The notes: a model not told the origin generated them from the letters alone. A stretch of 12,659 nt of DNA from Zongyangia gallinarum (GCA_904419315.1 CAJFQY010000041.1:1-12659); one strand, 5' to 3'; positions 1 through 5,377 are shown, counted from the stretch's first letter. Numbers and translations are program-made.

Positions 1-96
1 CAGCTTACCCGCGCCGGAAATGAATACCGCTGGAAACGGCACGACAGCTTGACCGTCCGGGGAAACAAATGGTACAGGCACAGCCAGAGCAAGGGC
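1..96 (+). pseudogene. Fragment of a mobile-element DUF3991/TOPRIM-type protein
   Basis: Reading frame +1 from the window edge gives about 32 residues containing NEYRWKRHDSLTVRG followed by NKWYRHSQSKGG. From memory this resembles the N-terminal zinc-finger/DUF3991-like part of the primase-like TOPRIM proteins of conjugative elements, where a similar 'HDSvtvRGnkWyrHs..kGG' stretch is followed by 'fv..fyg.sf.eAv..L'. Here that continuation is missing: after the Gly-Gly the frame becomes low-complexity and Arg/Gln-rich and stops at 247-249. The gene is cut by the window edge on the left and broken at about position 85-97 on the right, where a fragment of another gene begins on the opposite strand. 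I infer a remnant of an integrated element. The family call rests on remembered similarity only. Confidence 0.42.
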
Positions 97-252
97 GGCC
101 TCCACAATGCCAGCGCTGCGGGCATATTCCTCTTTCAAATAGAGATAATGGGCCTGTACATACAGCGCAAAGGCCCGAAGCCCCGGCGGCAGCAGCGGCA
201 GAAAGCTCTCAACCTCCGGCATTTCCTCCGGCAGTGGCAGATGGAGTGATAT
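82..252 (-). pseudogene. Fragment of a LuxR/MalT-type regulator (TPR-like region)
   Basis: The minus strand is open from about 267 (just after a TGA at 270-268) down through position 82. It reads as an amphipathic helical segment with the core LLPPGLRAFALYVQAHYLYL and then EEYARSAGIVEAALALA. This pattern (…PHLpPGLRAfA.Y..Ahr.YL.geYaralG…aaLaL) resembles the middle TPR-like region of large LuxR-C-terminal regulators common in gut Firmicutes. Neither the N-terminal ATPase nor the C-terminal HTH is present, and there is no usable start. It is therefore at best a broken internal piece. Its low-numbered end meets the DUF3991-like fragment on the other strand, and the two readings overlap at about 82-97. 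Alternatively it is a fortuitous open frame opposite the plus-strand scrap. Confidence 0.33.
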
Positions 253-500
253 TGGTTGATGCTTCGTTCAGAAACGCGCCAATTTTTCGCTTCTTCCCGG
301 ATGGATAATGTTCATCCCATCATTGCCTTTTAGGAAAATATTTCTCGCCCAAATTATTGTGTGTTTATAATTTTTACATCATATTGTATACGAATGTCCG
401 TAGTCACTCAGCACCTCTAACGACTAGTTAAGCGAAATTAAATGGGTAGACAGGACAAATCCGCATCTCTTTGAAAATTGGAAGAAAGGCTTTGAGCAAA
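253..500. other. Non-coding stretch, no gene recognised
   Basis: All frames are interrupted and no ribosome binding site leads into an open frame. The stretch is more AT-rich than the gene scraps at 1-252. It contains the AT-rich run GTTTATAATTTTTACATC at about 362-379. I see no repeat, tRNA or convincing promoter pair. It lies between the decayed fragments on the left and the nth operon terminator on the right. Confidence 0.5.
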
Positions 501-534
501 TGAGAACCGGTGTGTCAGGTCACACCGGTTCTCA
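501..534 (-). terminator. Hairpin terminator of the chrA-chrA-nth operon
   Basis: A perfect 14-bp inverted repeat, TGAGAACCGGTGTG / CACACCGGTTCTCA (501-514 and 521-534), surrounds a 6-nt loop. It lies 56 nt beyond the nth stop codon on the minus strand. The following minus-strand sequence has only a weak T run (CATTTGCTC), so termination is inferred from stem strength and position. No other gene could use it. Confidence 0.6.
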
Positions 535-590
535 TCGAAATACATTTTGCTTTTAATAGGATGCTGCCTAATGGCAGAGATTTTTATTGA

Positions 591-1238
591 CTATTTTCTT
601 TCAGTTTTCTCAGAACTACCATGTTTGCAGATATCTTTAAGCTCACAGCTGCCGCAATCAGGCTTCCTGGCTTTGCAGCGTTCTCTTCCAAAGAGAACAA
701 AGCGATGGCAAAGGTCGCTGGATTCTTCGGGAGGGAGAATTTTTCGCAGCTGCTCTTCGCATTTGGCGGGGTCTTTGGTGTCGGTCAAGCCTAAAAGGTT
801 GGTAATCCGGATACAGTGGGTATCGCAGACGATGGCCGGCTTATGAAAAATATCTCCTAAAATCAGATTGGCGGTTTTTCTTCCCACGCCCGGTAGCGTA
901 AGCAAATCCTCCATGTTGTCGGGTACCTTTCCGTCAAAGCGTTCCAGTAAAATTTTGCACATTTCTACAATGGATTTGGCCTTCGTTTTATAAAGTCCAC
1001 AAGGCTTAACAATTTCTTCAACCTGAGTGAGATCCGCCTGGGCGAAGGATTCCACCGTGGGGAATTGGGCGAATAGATCCTGGGTTACAATATTGACTCG
1101 GGCGTCGGTACACTGAGCAGAAAGCCGTGTGGCAATCAGCAGTTCGTAATCTTTCCGATAAGTAAGAGAACAGATGGCGTCGGGATATTTTTCCTTCAAG
1201 CGCTCAATGACAGCGAGAGCCCGCTGCTTTTTTGTCAT
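591..1238 (-). CDS. nth: Endonuclease III (DNA glycosylase/AP lyase)
   Basis: Base-excision repair enzyme that removes oxidised pyrimidines and cleaves the DNA backbone at the resulting abasic site. Numbered from the upstream ATG at 1244, the helix-hairpin-helix LPGVGRKTA is at residues 117-125 with catalytic Lys123. The catalytic Asp141 is in the VCDTHCIR motif. The C-terminal [4Fe-4S] cluster has the classical Cys-X6-Cys-X2-Cys-X5-Cys spacing (Cys190, 197, 200, 206). Length (215-217 aa) is normal. Start: the Shine-Dalgarno AAGGAGG at 1253-1247 lies only 2 nt from the first ATG (1244) but 8 nt from the second in-frame ATG (1238), so I prefer 1238 and a protein beginning MTKKQRAL. That Shine-Dalgarno overlaps the stop codon of the preceding chrA gene, so nth is the last gene of the chrA operon. 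The family call is firm; the two-codon start choice is less certain. Confidence 0.96.
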   Translation of the reverse strand: MTKKQRALAVIERLKEKYPDAICSLTYRKDYELLIATRLSAQCTDARVNIVTQDLFAQFPTVESFAQADLTQVEEIVKPCGLYKTKAKSIVEMCKILLERFDGKVPDNMEDLLTLPGVGRKTANLILGDIFHKPAIVCDTHCIRITNLLGLTDTKDPAKCEEQLRKILPPEESSDLCHRFVLFGRERCKARKPDCGSCELKDICKHGSSEKTERK

Positions 1239-1246
1239 AGACATTT

Positions 1247-1253
1247 CCTCCTT
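1247..1253 (-). promoter_or_regulatory. nth ribosome binding site overlapping the chrA stop codon
   Basis: AAGGAGG on the minus strand begins inside the TAA stop (1254-1252) of the upstream chrA gene. It is too close to the ATG at 1244 (2 nt) and well spaced for the ATG at 1238 (8 nt). The overlap suggests translational coupling. Confidence 0.7.
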
Positions 1254-1839
1254 AAGGGATCCCCCATCCCAGCATTTCCGGCACGCCGAAAAAGAGAATG
1301 CCTAAGACTGCAGAAATAACAATAAGCCAGATGGGGTGAGTTTTAAATTTAAGATGGATCAGTAAGATTACCGCAAAAATAATTAGCCCACGATAATTGA
1401 TATGGGAAAACGCCGCGGAGAAGCTGGAAAGGTCGGGAAGAAAGTTGGCAATACCAATAGTGAAGGCGGCAGAAGAGACCAAACCAACAATAACTGGACG
1501 CAATCCCTGCAAAGCGGAACGAACATAGAAATTCTTCTGAAAGTTCATAAAATATCGTGCGATGAATAAAATAATGAGAAATGAAGGAAGGACCACACCG
1601 ACAGTAGCAAAAGTTGCCCCTACTATCCCGCCCATTTCAGAACCAACGAAGGTGGCAATATTGACGGCAAAAGGCCCTGGGGTAGATTCGGAAACCGCGA
1701 TGAAATCGATGAATTGTTCGAGTTCCATCCATCCATTGCCTACAACATCCGCCTGGATAAGGGGGATCATAGCATATCCGCCGCCGATGGTAAAAAGCCC
1801 AATCTTAAAAAAGGTGAAAAAAAGCTGAAGAAGAATCAT
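1252..1839 (-). CDS. Chromate transporter subunit, short ChrA-type (second of pair)
   Basis: A 195-aa polytopic membrane protein of the CHR family. It carries the hallmark FFKIGLFTIGGGYAMIPL near the N-terminus (GGGY at residues 19-22) and SESTPGPFAVNIATFVG (about 50-66), followed by at least four more hydrophobic segments. Full-length ChrA is about 400 aa with two homologous halves. Short-chain members of half that size are normally encoded as adjacent pairs that work together, which is what is seen here. A Shine-Dalgarno GGGAGGGG ends 9 nt before the ATG at 1839. Only one base separates this ATG from the stop of the upstream chrA gene. Family members export chromate or related oxyanions, but many clostridial homologues have no demonstrated substrate, so chromate is inference. 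Confidence 0.9.
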   Translation of the reverse strand: MILLQLFFTFFKIGLFTIGGGYAMIPLIQADVVGNGWMELEQFIDFIAVSESTPGPFAVNIATFVGSEMGGIVGATFATVGVVLPSFLIILFIARYFMNFQKNFYVRSALQGLRPVIVGLVSSAAFTIGIANFLPDLSSFSAAFSHINYRGLIIFAVILLIHLKFKTHPIWLIVISAVLGILFFGVPEMLGWGIP

Positions 1840-1840
1840 C

Positions 1841-2425
1841 TTACATGTCCCCTCCCTTTTTGTCCGGCGTATTTTTTACCTTGATAACTTGATACACAAT
1901 GCCGCAAACCATACCGGTGAGGAGAATGTAAATGGAATTCACGTTAAAAAAGGCGGAAGCGATGAAGGTGGCGCCTAGAAGGACAAAACTAATCACATCC
2001 CGAGGACAAAACTTTGCCAGTTTTATGGCTGCGCTTACAATAAGCACGACGATTCCCGCGCGAATGCCTTCAAACGCATAAGAGACGATTTTTAAGCTTT
2101 TAAACTCCAGAAAGAATAAGGAAATGATAAAGATCACCGTAAAGGAGGGAATAACTACCCCCAGCGTGGCGAAAAAAGCGCCCCAGAATCCGGCCGTTTT
2201 ATAGCCGATAAAGGTGGCCGAATTTACAGCAATAACACCGGGGGTAGACTCGGCAATGGTGATGATATCCATGACATCCTCTTCAGTGATCCAGTGGCGT
2301 TTGTCTACCACTTCTCGCTCCATTAGCGCAATCATAGCATATCCGCCTCCAAAAGTGAAGGCGCCAATTTTAAAAAAGGTGAGAAAGAGTTGGACGACTT
2401 GTCGCCATTTTCGACTGATTTGCAC
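1841..2425 (-). CDS. Chromate transporter subunit, short ChrA-type (first of pair)
   Basis: A 194-aa membrane protein homologous to its downstream neighbour. It has FFKIGAFTFGGGYAMIAL near the N-terminus, AESTPGVIAVNSATFIG after it, then the glycine-rich AGFWGAFFATLGVVIPSF segment typical of CHR proteins. The start is GTG at 2425-2423: AGGAGGG at 2437-2431 sits 5 nt upstream, and the result matches the 195-aa length of its partner. The frame stays open upstream to an ATG at 2497, but that start would lie upstream of the operon promoter (-10 at 2462-2457) and has no Shine-Dalgarno. It is the first gene of the chrA-chrA-nth operon and ends one base before the next start. The pair presumably forms a heteromeric transporter; the substrate is not shown by the sequence. 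Confidence 0.88.
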   Translation of the reverse strand: MQISRKWRQVVQLFLTFFKIGAFTFGGGYAMIALMEREVVDKRHWITEEDVMDIITIAESTPGVIAVNSATFIGYKTAGFWGAFFATLGVVIPSFTVIFIISLFFLEFKSLKIVSYAFEGIRAGIVVLIVSAAIKLAKFCPRDVISFVLLGATFIASAFFNVNSIYILLTGMVCGIVYQVIKVKNTPDKKGGDM

Positions 2426-2456
2426 AAAATCCCTCCTGTTTTTTTCTACAAAACTA

Positions 2457-2485
2457 AGTCTATAGCGCTCCTTAGAAGATGTCAA
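2457..2485 (-). promoter_or_regulatory. Sigma-A-type promoter of the chrA-chrA-nth operon
   Basis: On the minus strand TTGACA (2485-2480), a 17-bp spacer and TAGACT (2462-2457). The predicted start near 2450 lies about 25 nt upstream of the GTG start of the first chrA gene, which independently supports that start. Confidence 0.65.
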
Positions 2486-2547
2486 CACGATGATCATATA
2501 ACACAGTATGATTTTGTAAAGTTATCCTAAATTCCGTGTATAAAAAA

Positions 2548-2576
2548 TTGACAGTGCCTAGCAAATAGGATACACT
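2548..2576 (+). promoter_or_regulatory. Sigma-A-type promoter of the LeuA-domain gene
   Basis: TTGACA (2548-2553), a 17-bp spacer and TACACT (2571-2576). Transcription would start near 2583, about 54 nt before the ATG at 2637. It is back to back with the chrA operon promoter, with about 62 bp between the two -35 boxes, so one regulator could affect both. Confidence 0.68.
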
Positions 2577-2636
2577 CTGTATTAAGTCCATTCAAATTCA
2601 CTGTACTGGGGGCAGCTCCGGGGAGAGGAGGCTAAA

Positions 2637-2981
2637 ATGGACAGAGAAAAATATGTGTTGCATAGTTTTATTGTCAATGATGGAAATATCGTGCCGGCCA
2701 CAGCGGTAGTACGGCTGTATGTAGACGGAGTTGAAAAGGAATATGTAGGACGGGCGGAACATGCAATAGAAGCAATTATAAGAGCCATTGACAAGATTGT
2801 GAAATTAGACGCCCATATGGACTCCTACCATTTTGATGTCACCGCAAGGCCTGAGCAATTTGGTGGAAAGGCTCAGGTTCGGGTACGCCACGGCGGCAGG
2901 ATGTATATGGGGGAAAGCGACGGTGTCGATGCCATTGAGGCAGTAATCAAAGCTTATCTCCATGCACTGAACCAGGTGTAG
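2637..2981 (+). CDS. Stand-alone LeuA-type allosteric (regulatory) domain protein
   Basis: A 114-aa soluble protein with a GAGGAGG ribosome site 5 nt before its ATG. Along its whole length it follows the C-terminal regulatory domain of 2-isopropylmalate/citramalate synthases: an opening LHSFIVNDG strand, then IVPATAVVRLYVDGVEKE (the family reads 'pPTAtVkl.vdGee'), a helix with AIEAIIRAIDKIV (family 'vdAafkAidki'), VTARPEQFGGKAQVRVRHGG ('eGtDAlgeVtvrv..dG') and the ending DAIEAVIKAYLHALNQV ('DIIeASakAYlnALNrl'). No TIM-barrel catalytic part is present in the window. In LeuA this domain binds leucine and dimerises. The loop usually reading GDGPVDA is here GRAEHAIEA, so ligand binding may differ. 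Plausible roles are a free ligand sensor or a partner for a catalytic subunit encoded elsewhere; neither can be shown here. It is monocistronic with its own promoter and terminator. Confidence 0.75.
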   Translation: MDREKYVLHSFIVNDGNIVPATAVVRLYVDGVEKEYVGRAEHAIEAIIRAIDKIVKLDAHMDSYHFDVTARPEQFGGKAQVRVRHGGRMYMGESDGVDAIEAVIKAYLHALNQV

Positions 2982-3049
2982 GGAAAGACTTCTTTATCTT
3001 TGTAAACCGTAAATCTGTGAGATCGTACAGAATAATTGGTGAATTTATC

Positions 3050-3091
3050 AAAAAAACGGGCTGTCGGCATTATGCTGACAGCCCGTTTTTT
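3050..3091. terminator. Bidirectional terminator between convergent genes
   Basis: CGGGCTGTCGGCA (3057-3069), a 3-nt loop and TGCTGACAGCCCG (3073-3085) form a 13-bp stem with one G-U pair. It is flanked by seven A on the left and six T on the right, so it works on both strands. It ends the LeuA-domain gene (+) and the Cys-rich gene (-). Confidence 0.88.
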
Positions 3092-3167
3092 ACATGATAT
3101 AGGAGTTAATGGTTTATCTACTTTTGGCAGGCAACTTTCTGTTATGGGGCAGAAAAGAAAGAATAGC

Positions 3168-3392
3168 TTACAAGCAGTTATTGCAGCTCCAGCTTGTGTC
3201 AGACCAGATGGAATCGCATCCACAGCTGGAGGCTGCATTGGCACTGTTCCAGCCGCAGCCACAATTCCAGTTGGTGGAATTAGCAGTATTGGAAGTGTTT
3301 GCGTTAGCGCAGGAGCATCCGCTCCAGGTGTTCCAGCCGCAACCGCAGCCACAGCATCGATTATTATTGCAACACATAAAAGGTTTCCTCAT
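3168..3392 (-). CDS. Small Cys/Trp/Asn-rich protein, possible spore-layer protein
   Basis: Not recognised as a named family. The 74-aa product starts MRKPFMCCNNNRCC and contains about 14 Cys, 6 Trp and many Asn, Gly and Ser. A CGCGW motif followed by Asn occurs twice (about residues 15-21 and 44-51), so the protein looks like two degenerate repeats plus a Cys-rich tail ending SCNNCL. It has no signal peptide or membrane segment. Opposite plus-strand frames exist, but they are Gln/Pro/Ala-rich repeats of the sort expected antisense to such a gene. Support for this strand: coherent composition, a bidirectional terminator 77 nt past the stop, and a CATAAGATA sporulation-type -10 about 38 nt before the ATG. 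Against it: no good Shine-Dalgarno, the nearest purine-rich run (GAAGGCGG) being about 20 nt from the ATG. The extreme Cys content and position beside spoIIGA fit a disulfide-cross-linked coat or exosporium protein. A metal-binding protein or a modified-peptide precursor are alternatives. Confidence 0.55.
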   Translation of the reverse strand: MRKPFMCCNNNRCCGCGCGWNTWSGCSCANANTSNTANSTNWNCGCGWNSANAASSCGCDSIWSDTSWSCNNCL

Positions 3393-3402
3393 TTCATTGT
3401 GA

Positions 3403-3409
3403 TTCGACA
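3403..3409 (-). promoter_or_regulatory. Spo0A-box-like heptamer in the Cys-rich gene leader
   Basis: TGTCGAA on the minus strand (TTCGACA on plus) equals the core 0A-box consensus. It lies between the predicted transcription start (near 3422) and the ATG of the Cys-rich gene, where binding would block transcription. It is a single 7-mer, so chance is a real possibility. Confidence 0.25.
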
Positions 3410-3429
3410 GCCGCCTTCAACGGCTAACT

Positions 3430-3457
3430 TATCTTATGATGCATGTCTTTTTTTGGT
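3430..3457 (-). promoter_or_regulatory. Candidate mother-cell (sigma-K/sigma-E type) promoter
   Basis: On the minus strand CATAAGATA (3438-3430) fits the sigma-K -10 consensus CATAnnnTA. The -35 dinucleotide AC of CACC (3457-3456) is 17 nt upstream, within the usual sigma-K spacing. No sigma-A-like pair was noticed for this gene. The motif is short and degenerate, so this is suggestive only. Confidence 0.33.
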
Positions 3458-3504
3458 GCGGGAAAGCGCGCATATTTTTGACCGGGCATAAAAACGGATA
3501 AATA

Positions 3505-3519
3505 CCCGACATCCGACAA
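3505..3519 (-). promoter_or_regulatory. Pair of Spo0A-box-like repeats upstream of the spoIIGA promoter
   Basis: Two direct repeats of CCGACA (3506-3511 and 3513-3518), read on the minus strand as TGTCGGG and TTGTCGGA, each differ from the TGTCGAA 0A-box by one or two bases. They lie about 17-31 bp upstream of the -35 hexamer at 3536. Spo0A~P activates spoIIG in Bacillus from tandem boxes in this general region. The 7-bp period is tighter than the usual spacing, and the match is imperfect. Confidence 0.35.
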
Positions 3520-3535
3520 GAAATTCTTCCCGGAT

Positions 3536-3569
3536 GTGACATGCCCTCAGGTTGTCCCCGAACTATAAT
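3536..3569 (+). promoter_or_regulatory. spoIIG-type promoter with 22-bp spacer
   Basis: GTGACA (3536-3541; five of six bases of TTGACA) and a perfect TATAAT (3564-3569) are separated by exactly 22 bp. The Bacillus subtilis spoIIG promoter is known for the same over-long 22-bp spacing, which makes sigma-A RNA polymerase depend on Spo0A~P. No -35 hexamer is seen at the normal 17-bp distance (ATGCCC at 3541-3546). Transcription would start near 3576, about 64 nt before the spoIIGA start. Confidence 0.6.
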
Positions 3570-3639
3570 AAGAAACATGGAAAATAATTCCATGTAACGA
3601 GGCGAGATAATGACTGTTAAGAGGGAAGAAGGTGATGGG

Positions 3640-4527
3640 ATGGAGACCCAGGTAATCTATTTGGACGTCCTGATATGTACCAATCTGCTCATCAATTATC
3701 TGCTCCTTTTGGCAACGGCCAAATTAAGCGCCCGTTTTAGCGGGAGAAGGCGGCTTTTTTTAGCCGCCGCCCTAGGCTCCCTTACTTCCCTTTTGATATT
3801 ACTACCACCCATTGGCTTTTGTTGGGAAATGCTAACACGAATTGTTTCCGCTTTTGTGATCGTGGCCGTGGCATTTCCACGGAAATCCTATAAAATTTAT
3901 GGAAAAACAGTATTTTGTTTTTTCGCCGTGAGCATGGGATTTGCAGGGGTTATGTTTGCCCTTTGGATGTTCATGGCACCGTCATCTTTCTATATTGCCA
4001 ATGGTATTGTCTACTTTGATATTTCCGCTGTGACATTGGTAGTGCTCAGTCTGACAGCTTATCTCCTGCTGAGCCTGTTTCACCGTATCTTTCGAGTGCA
4101 TCCAATTTCAAACCGCATATATGAAGTGCGGGTCGAAATTGATGGAAAAGCCGTCAAGCTAAAAGGATATTTGGATACGGGAAATACGCTGCGGGATCCC
4201 TTCTTAGGAACGCCGGTAGCGGTTTGCTCCATAGAAAAAATACTCCCTATATTGCCGGCGGCAATTATGGATTACTATGAAAGGGTACAGGGAAGTCCAG
4301 GAAAAAATGGATCTCTTCTGGTGGAGACAAAGAGTCCTGCACGAGTCATCCCTTTTCAAACCGTAAGCGGAAGTGGGCTATTGGTCGCATTCCGGCCAGA
4401 TCACTTTGTGTTTTTTGAGGGCGGCCGAGAAAGGGAAGTGGAGGATATTCTCATTGGCATCACAGAGAAACAGGTGGGCGGTGGCAACTACGACCTTTTA
4501 TTGGGCCGCGATACAGTGTTTCATTGA
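3640..4527 (+). CDS. spoIIGA: SpoIIGA, membrane aspartic protease processing pro-sigma-E
   Basis: Mother-cell sporulation protease that removes the N-terminal pro-sequence of sigma-E after a signal from the forespore. The N-terminal half (residues 1 to about 150) has five hydrophobic segments, beginning METQVIYLDVLICTNLLINY as in other SpoIIGA proteins. The C-terminal half is a retropepsin-like domain with the active-site motif YLDTGNTLRDP (Asp179 in DTGN). Only one DTG motif is present, as expected for an enzyme that works as a dimer. The start at 3640 is chosen because AGAAGGTGAT (3627-3636) matches the anti-Shine-Dalgarno complement at nine of ten positions and because the family starts at this point. 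An in-frame ATG at 3610 would add ten hydrophilic residues. The product is 295 aa, close to the roughly 309 aa of Bacillus. Its substrate gene sigE follows after 40 nt. Confidence 0.95.
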   Translation: METQVIYLDVLICTNLLINYLLLLATAKLSARFSGRRRLFLAAALGSLTSLLILLPPIGFCWEMLTRIVSAFVIVAVAFPRKSYKIYGKTVFCFFAVSMGFAGVMFALWMFMAPSSFYIANGIVYFDISAVTLVVLSLTAYLLLSLFHRIFRVHPISNRIYEVRVEIDGKAVKLKGYLDTGNTLRDPFLGTPVAVCSIEKILPILPAAIMDYYERVQGSPGKNGSLLVETKSPARVIPFQTVSGSGLLVAFRPDHFVFFEGGREREVEDILIGITEKQVGGGNYDLLLGRDTVFH

Positions 4528-4567
4528 AATTAAGATTCTATACGGAAGAAAAGAGGAGAGAAGCGGC

Positions 4568-5296
4568 ATGAATACAAAATACAGGGGAGCATTATGTCAG
4601 ATTGTCAGATGGCTTAAAAAGCATATGGTGAAAATCCGTCTTGGCAACCATATTTTTTATATCAATGGACCAGAAACGCTTCCTCCCCCTTTAAGCCGGG
4701 AGGAGGAAGCGCAGGTTTTCCAGCGCTTGGAGAATGATGAGGAGGATGCGAAACAGACGCTGATTGTGCATAATCTGCGTTTGGTGGTTTATATCGCCAG
4801 GAAATTTGAATCCACAGGTATTGGCGTAGAGGATTTGATTTCCATCGGGACAATAGGGCTGATTAAGGCGGTCAATACCTTTTGCCCCAAACGGAATATC
4901 AAACTTGCAACTTATGCGTCCCGCTGCATTGAAAACGAAATCCTGATGTTCCTCCGCAAAAGCCAATCCTCCAAGAATGAAGTATCTATTGATGAGCCGC
5001 TGAACATTGACTGGGATGGTAATGAGCTGCTGCTATCCGACGTGTTAGGAACAGAAAGCGACAGCGTGAATATTGGCATCGAGCATGATGTGGAAAAAAA
5101 CCTGCTGTTGGAAGCCGTCAACCGGTTGGGAGAAAGAGAGCGGACCATTATGCAACTGCGTTTTGGGCTAATCAACGGAAACGAACATACACAAAAAGAA
5201 GTGGCGGATATGATCGGAATCTCTCAGTCCTATATTTCACGGCTTGAGAAAAAGATCATCAAGCGGTTAAAGCGAGATTTGGAAAAGTCAATTTGA
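4568..5296 (+). CDS. sigE: RNA polymerase sporulation sigma factor E (pro-sigma-E)
   Basis: First mother-cell-specific sigma factor of sporulation, made as an inactive membrane-associated precursor. The 242-aa product is nearly the length of the Bacillus protein (239 aa). The basic, amphipathic pro-sequence (about residues 1-28) precedes the conserved HIFYINGPETLPPPLSREEE. Region 2 is almost invariant (NLRLVVYIARKF at 69-80; GVEDLISIGTIGLIKAVNTF; LATYASRCIENEILM). The segment EVSIDEPLNIDWDGNELLLS is characteristic of sigma-E. Region 4 ends in the helix-turn-helix TQKEVADMIGISQSYISRLE (198-217). The ATG at 4568 follows an AGGAG site (about 9 nt spacing); the frame stays open further back into spoIIGA, but those codons resemble nothing in the family. 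It is cotranscribed with spoIIGA, and SpoIIGA is expected to cleave it near residue 28. Confidence 0.97.
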   Translation: MNTKYRGALCQIVRWLKKHMVKIRLGNHIFYINGPETLPPPLSREEEAQVFQRLENDEEDAKQTLIVHNLRLVVYIARKFESTGIGVEDLISIGTIGLIKAVNTFCPKRNIKLATYASRCIENEILMFLRKSQSSKNEVSIDEPLNIDWDGNELLLSDVLGTESDSVNIGIEHDVEKNLLLEAVNRLGERERTIMQLRFGLINGNEHTQKEVADMIGISQSYISRLEKKIIKRLKRDLEKSI

Positions 5297-5323
5297 CAAA
5301 ATTGTTCTATTGTTTAAAGTATC

Positions 5324-5352
5324 TTTCCAAGAAGGGAGGGCCATGATATAAT
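5324..5352 (+). promoter_or_regulatory. Sigma-A-type promoter of the lipoprotein gene
   Basis: TTTCCA (5324-5329), a 17-bp spacer and a perfect TATAAT (5347-5352) with an extended -10 TG at 5344-5345. Transcription would start near 5359, about 19 nt before the ATG at 5378, so the leader is very short. It shows that the lipoprotein need not be part of the spoIIG operon. Confidence 0.62.
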
Positions 5353-5377
5353 AGCAGAAAAAAGTGAGGCGGGGCTT

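Noticed and set aside
400..590. Open stretch on the plus strand reading NPHLFENWKKGFEQM near 460-500
   Set aside because: It runs straight through the 14-bp terminator stem, has no start or ribosome site and matches nothing known.
3036..3491. Plus-strand frames of 151 and 97 codons over the Cys-rich gene
   Set aside because: Ala/Gly/Ile- or Gln/Pro/Leu-rich translations are what the antisense of the CGCGW repeats gives. The longer one begins before the terminator hairpin at 3057 and reads through it, and neither has a ribosome site.
4373..4567. Extended N-terminus for SigE from an in-frame ATG at 4373
   Set aside because: The extension overlaps the 3' end of spoIIGA, has no ribosome site and is unlike any sigma factor. 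The ATG at 4568 gives the normal 242-aa pro-sigma-E.
5289..5304. CAATTT/AAATTG dyad at the sigE stop codon as a terminator
   Set aside because: Only six A/T-rich pairs with no T run and overlapping the stop codon; too weak to call.
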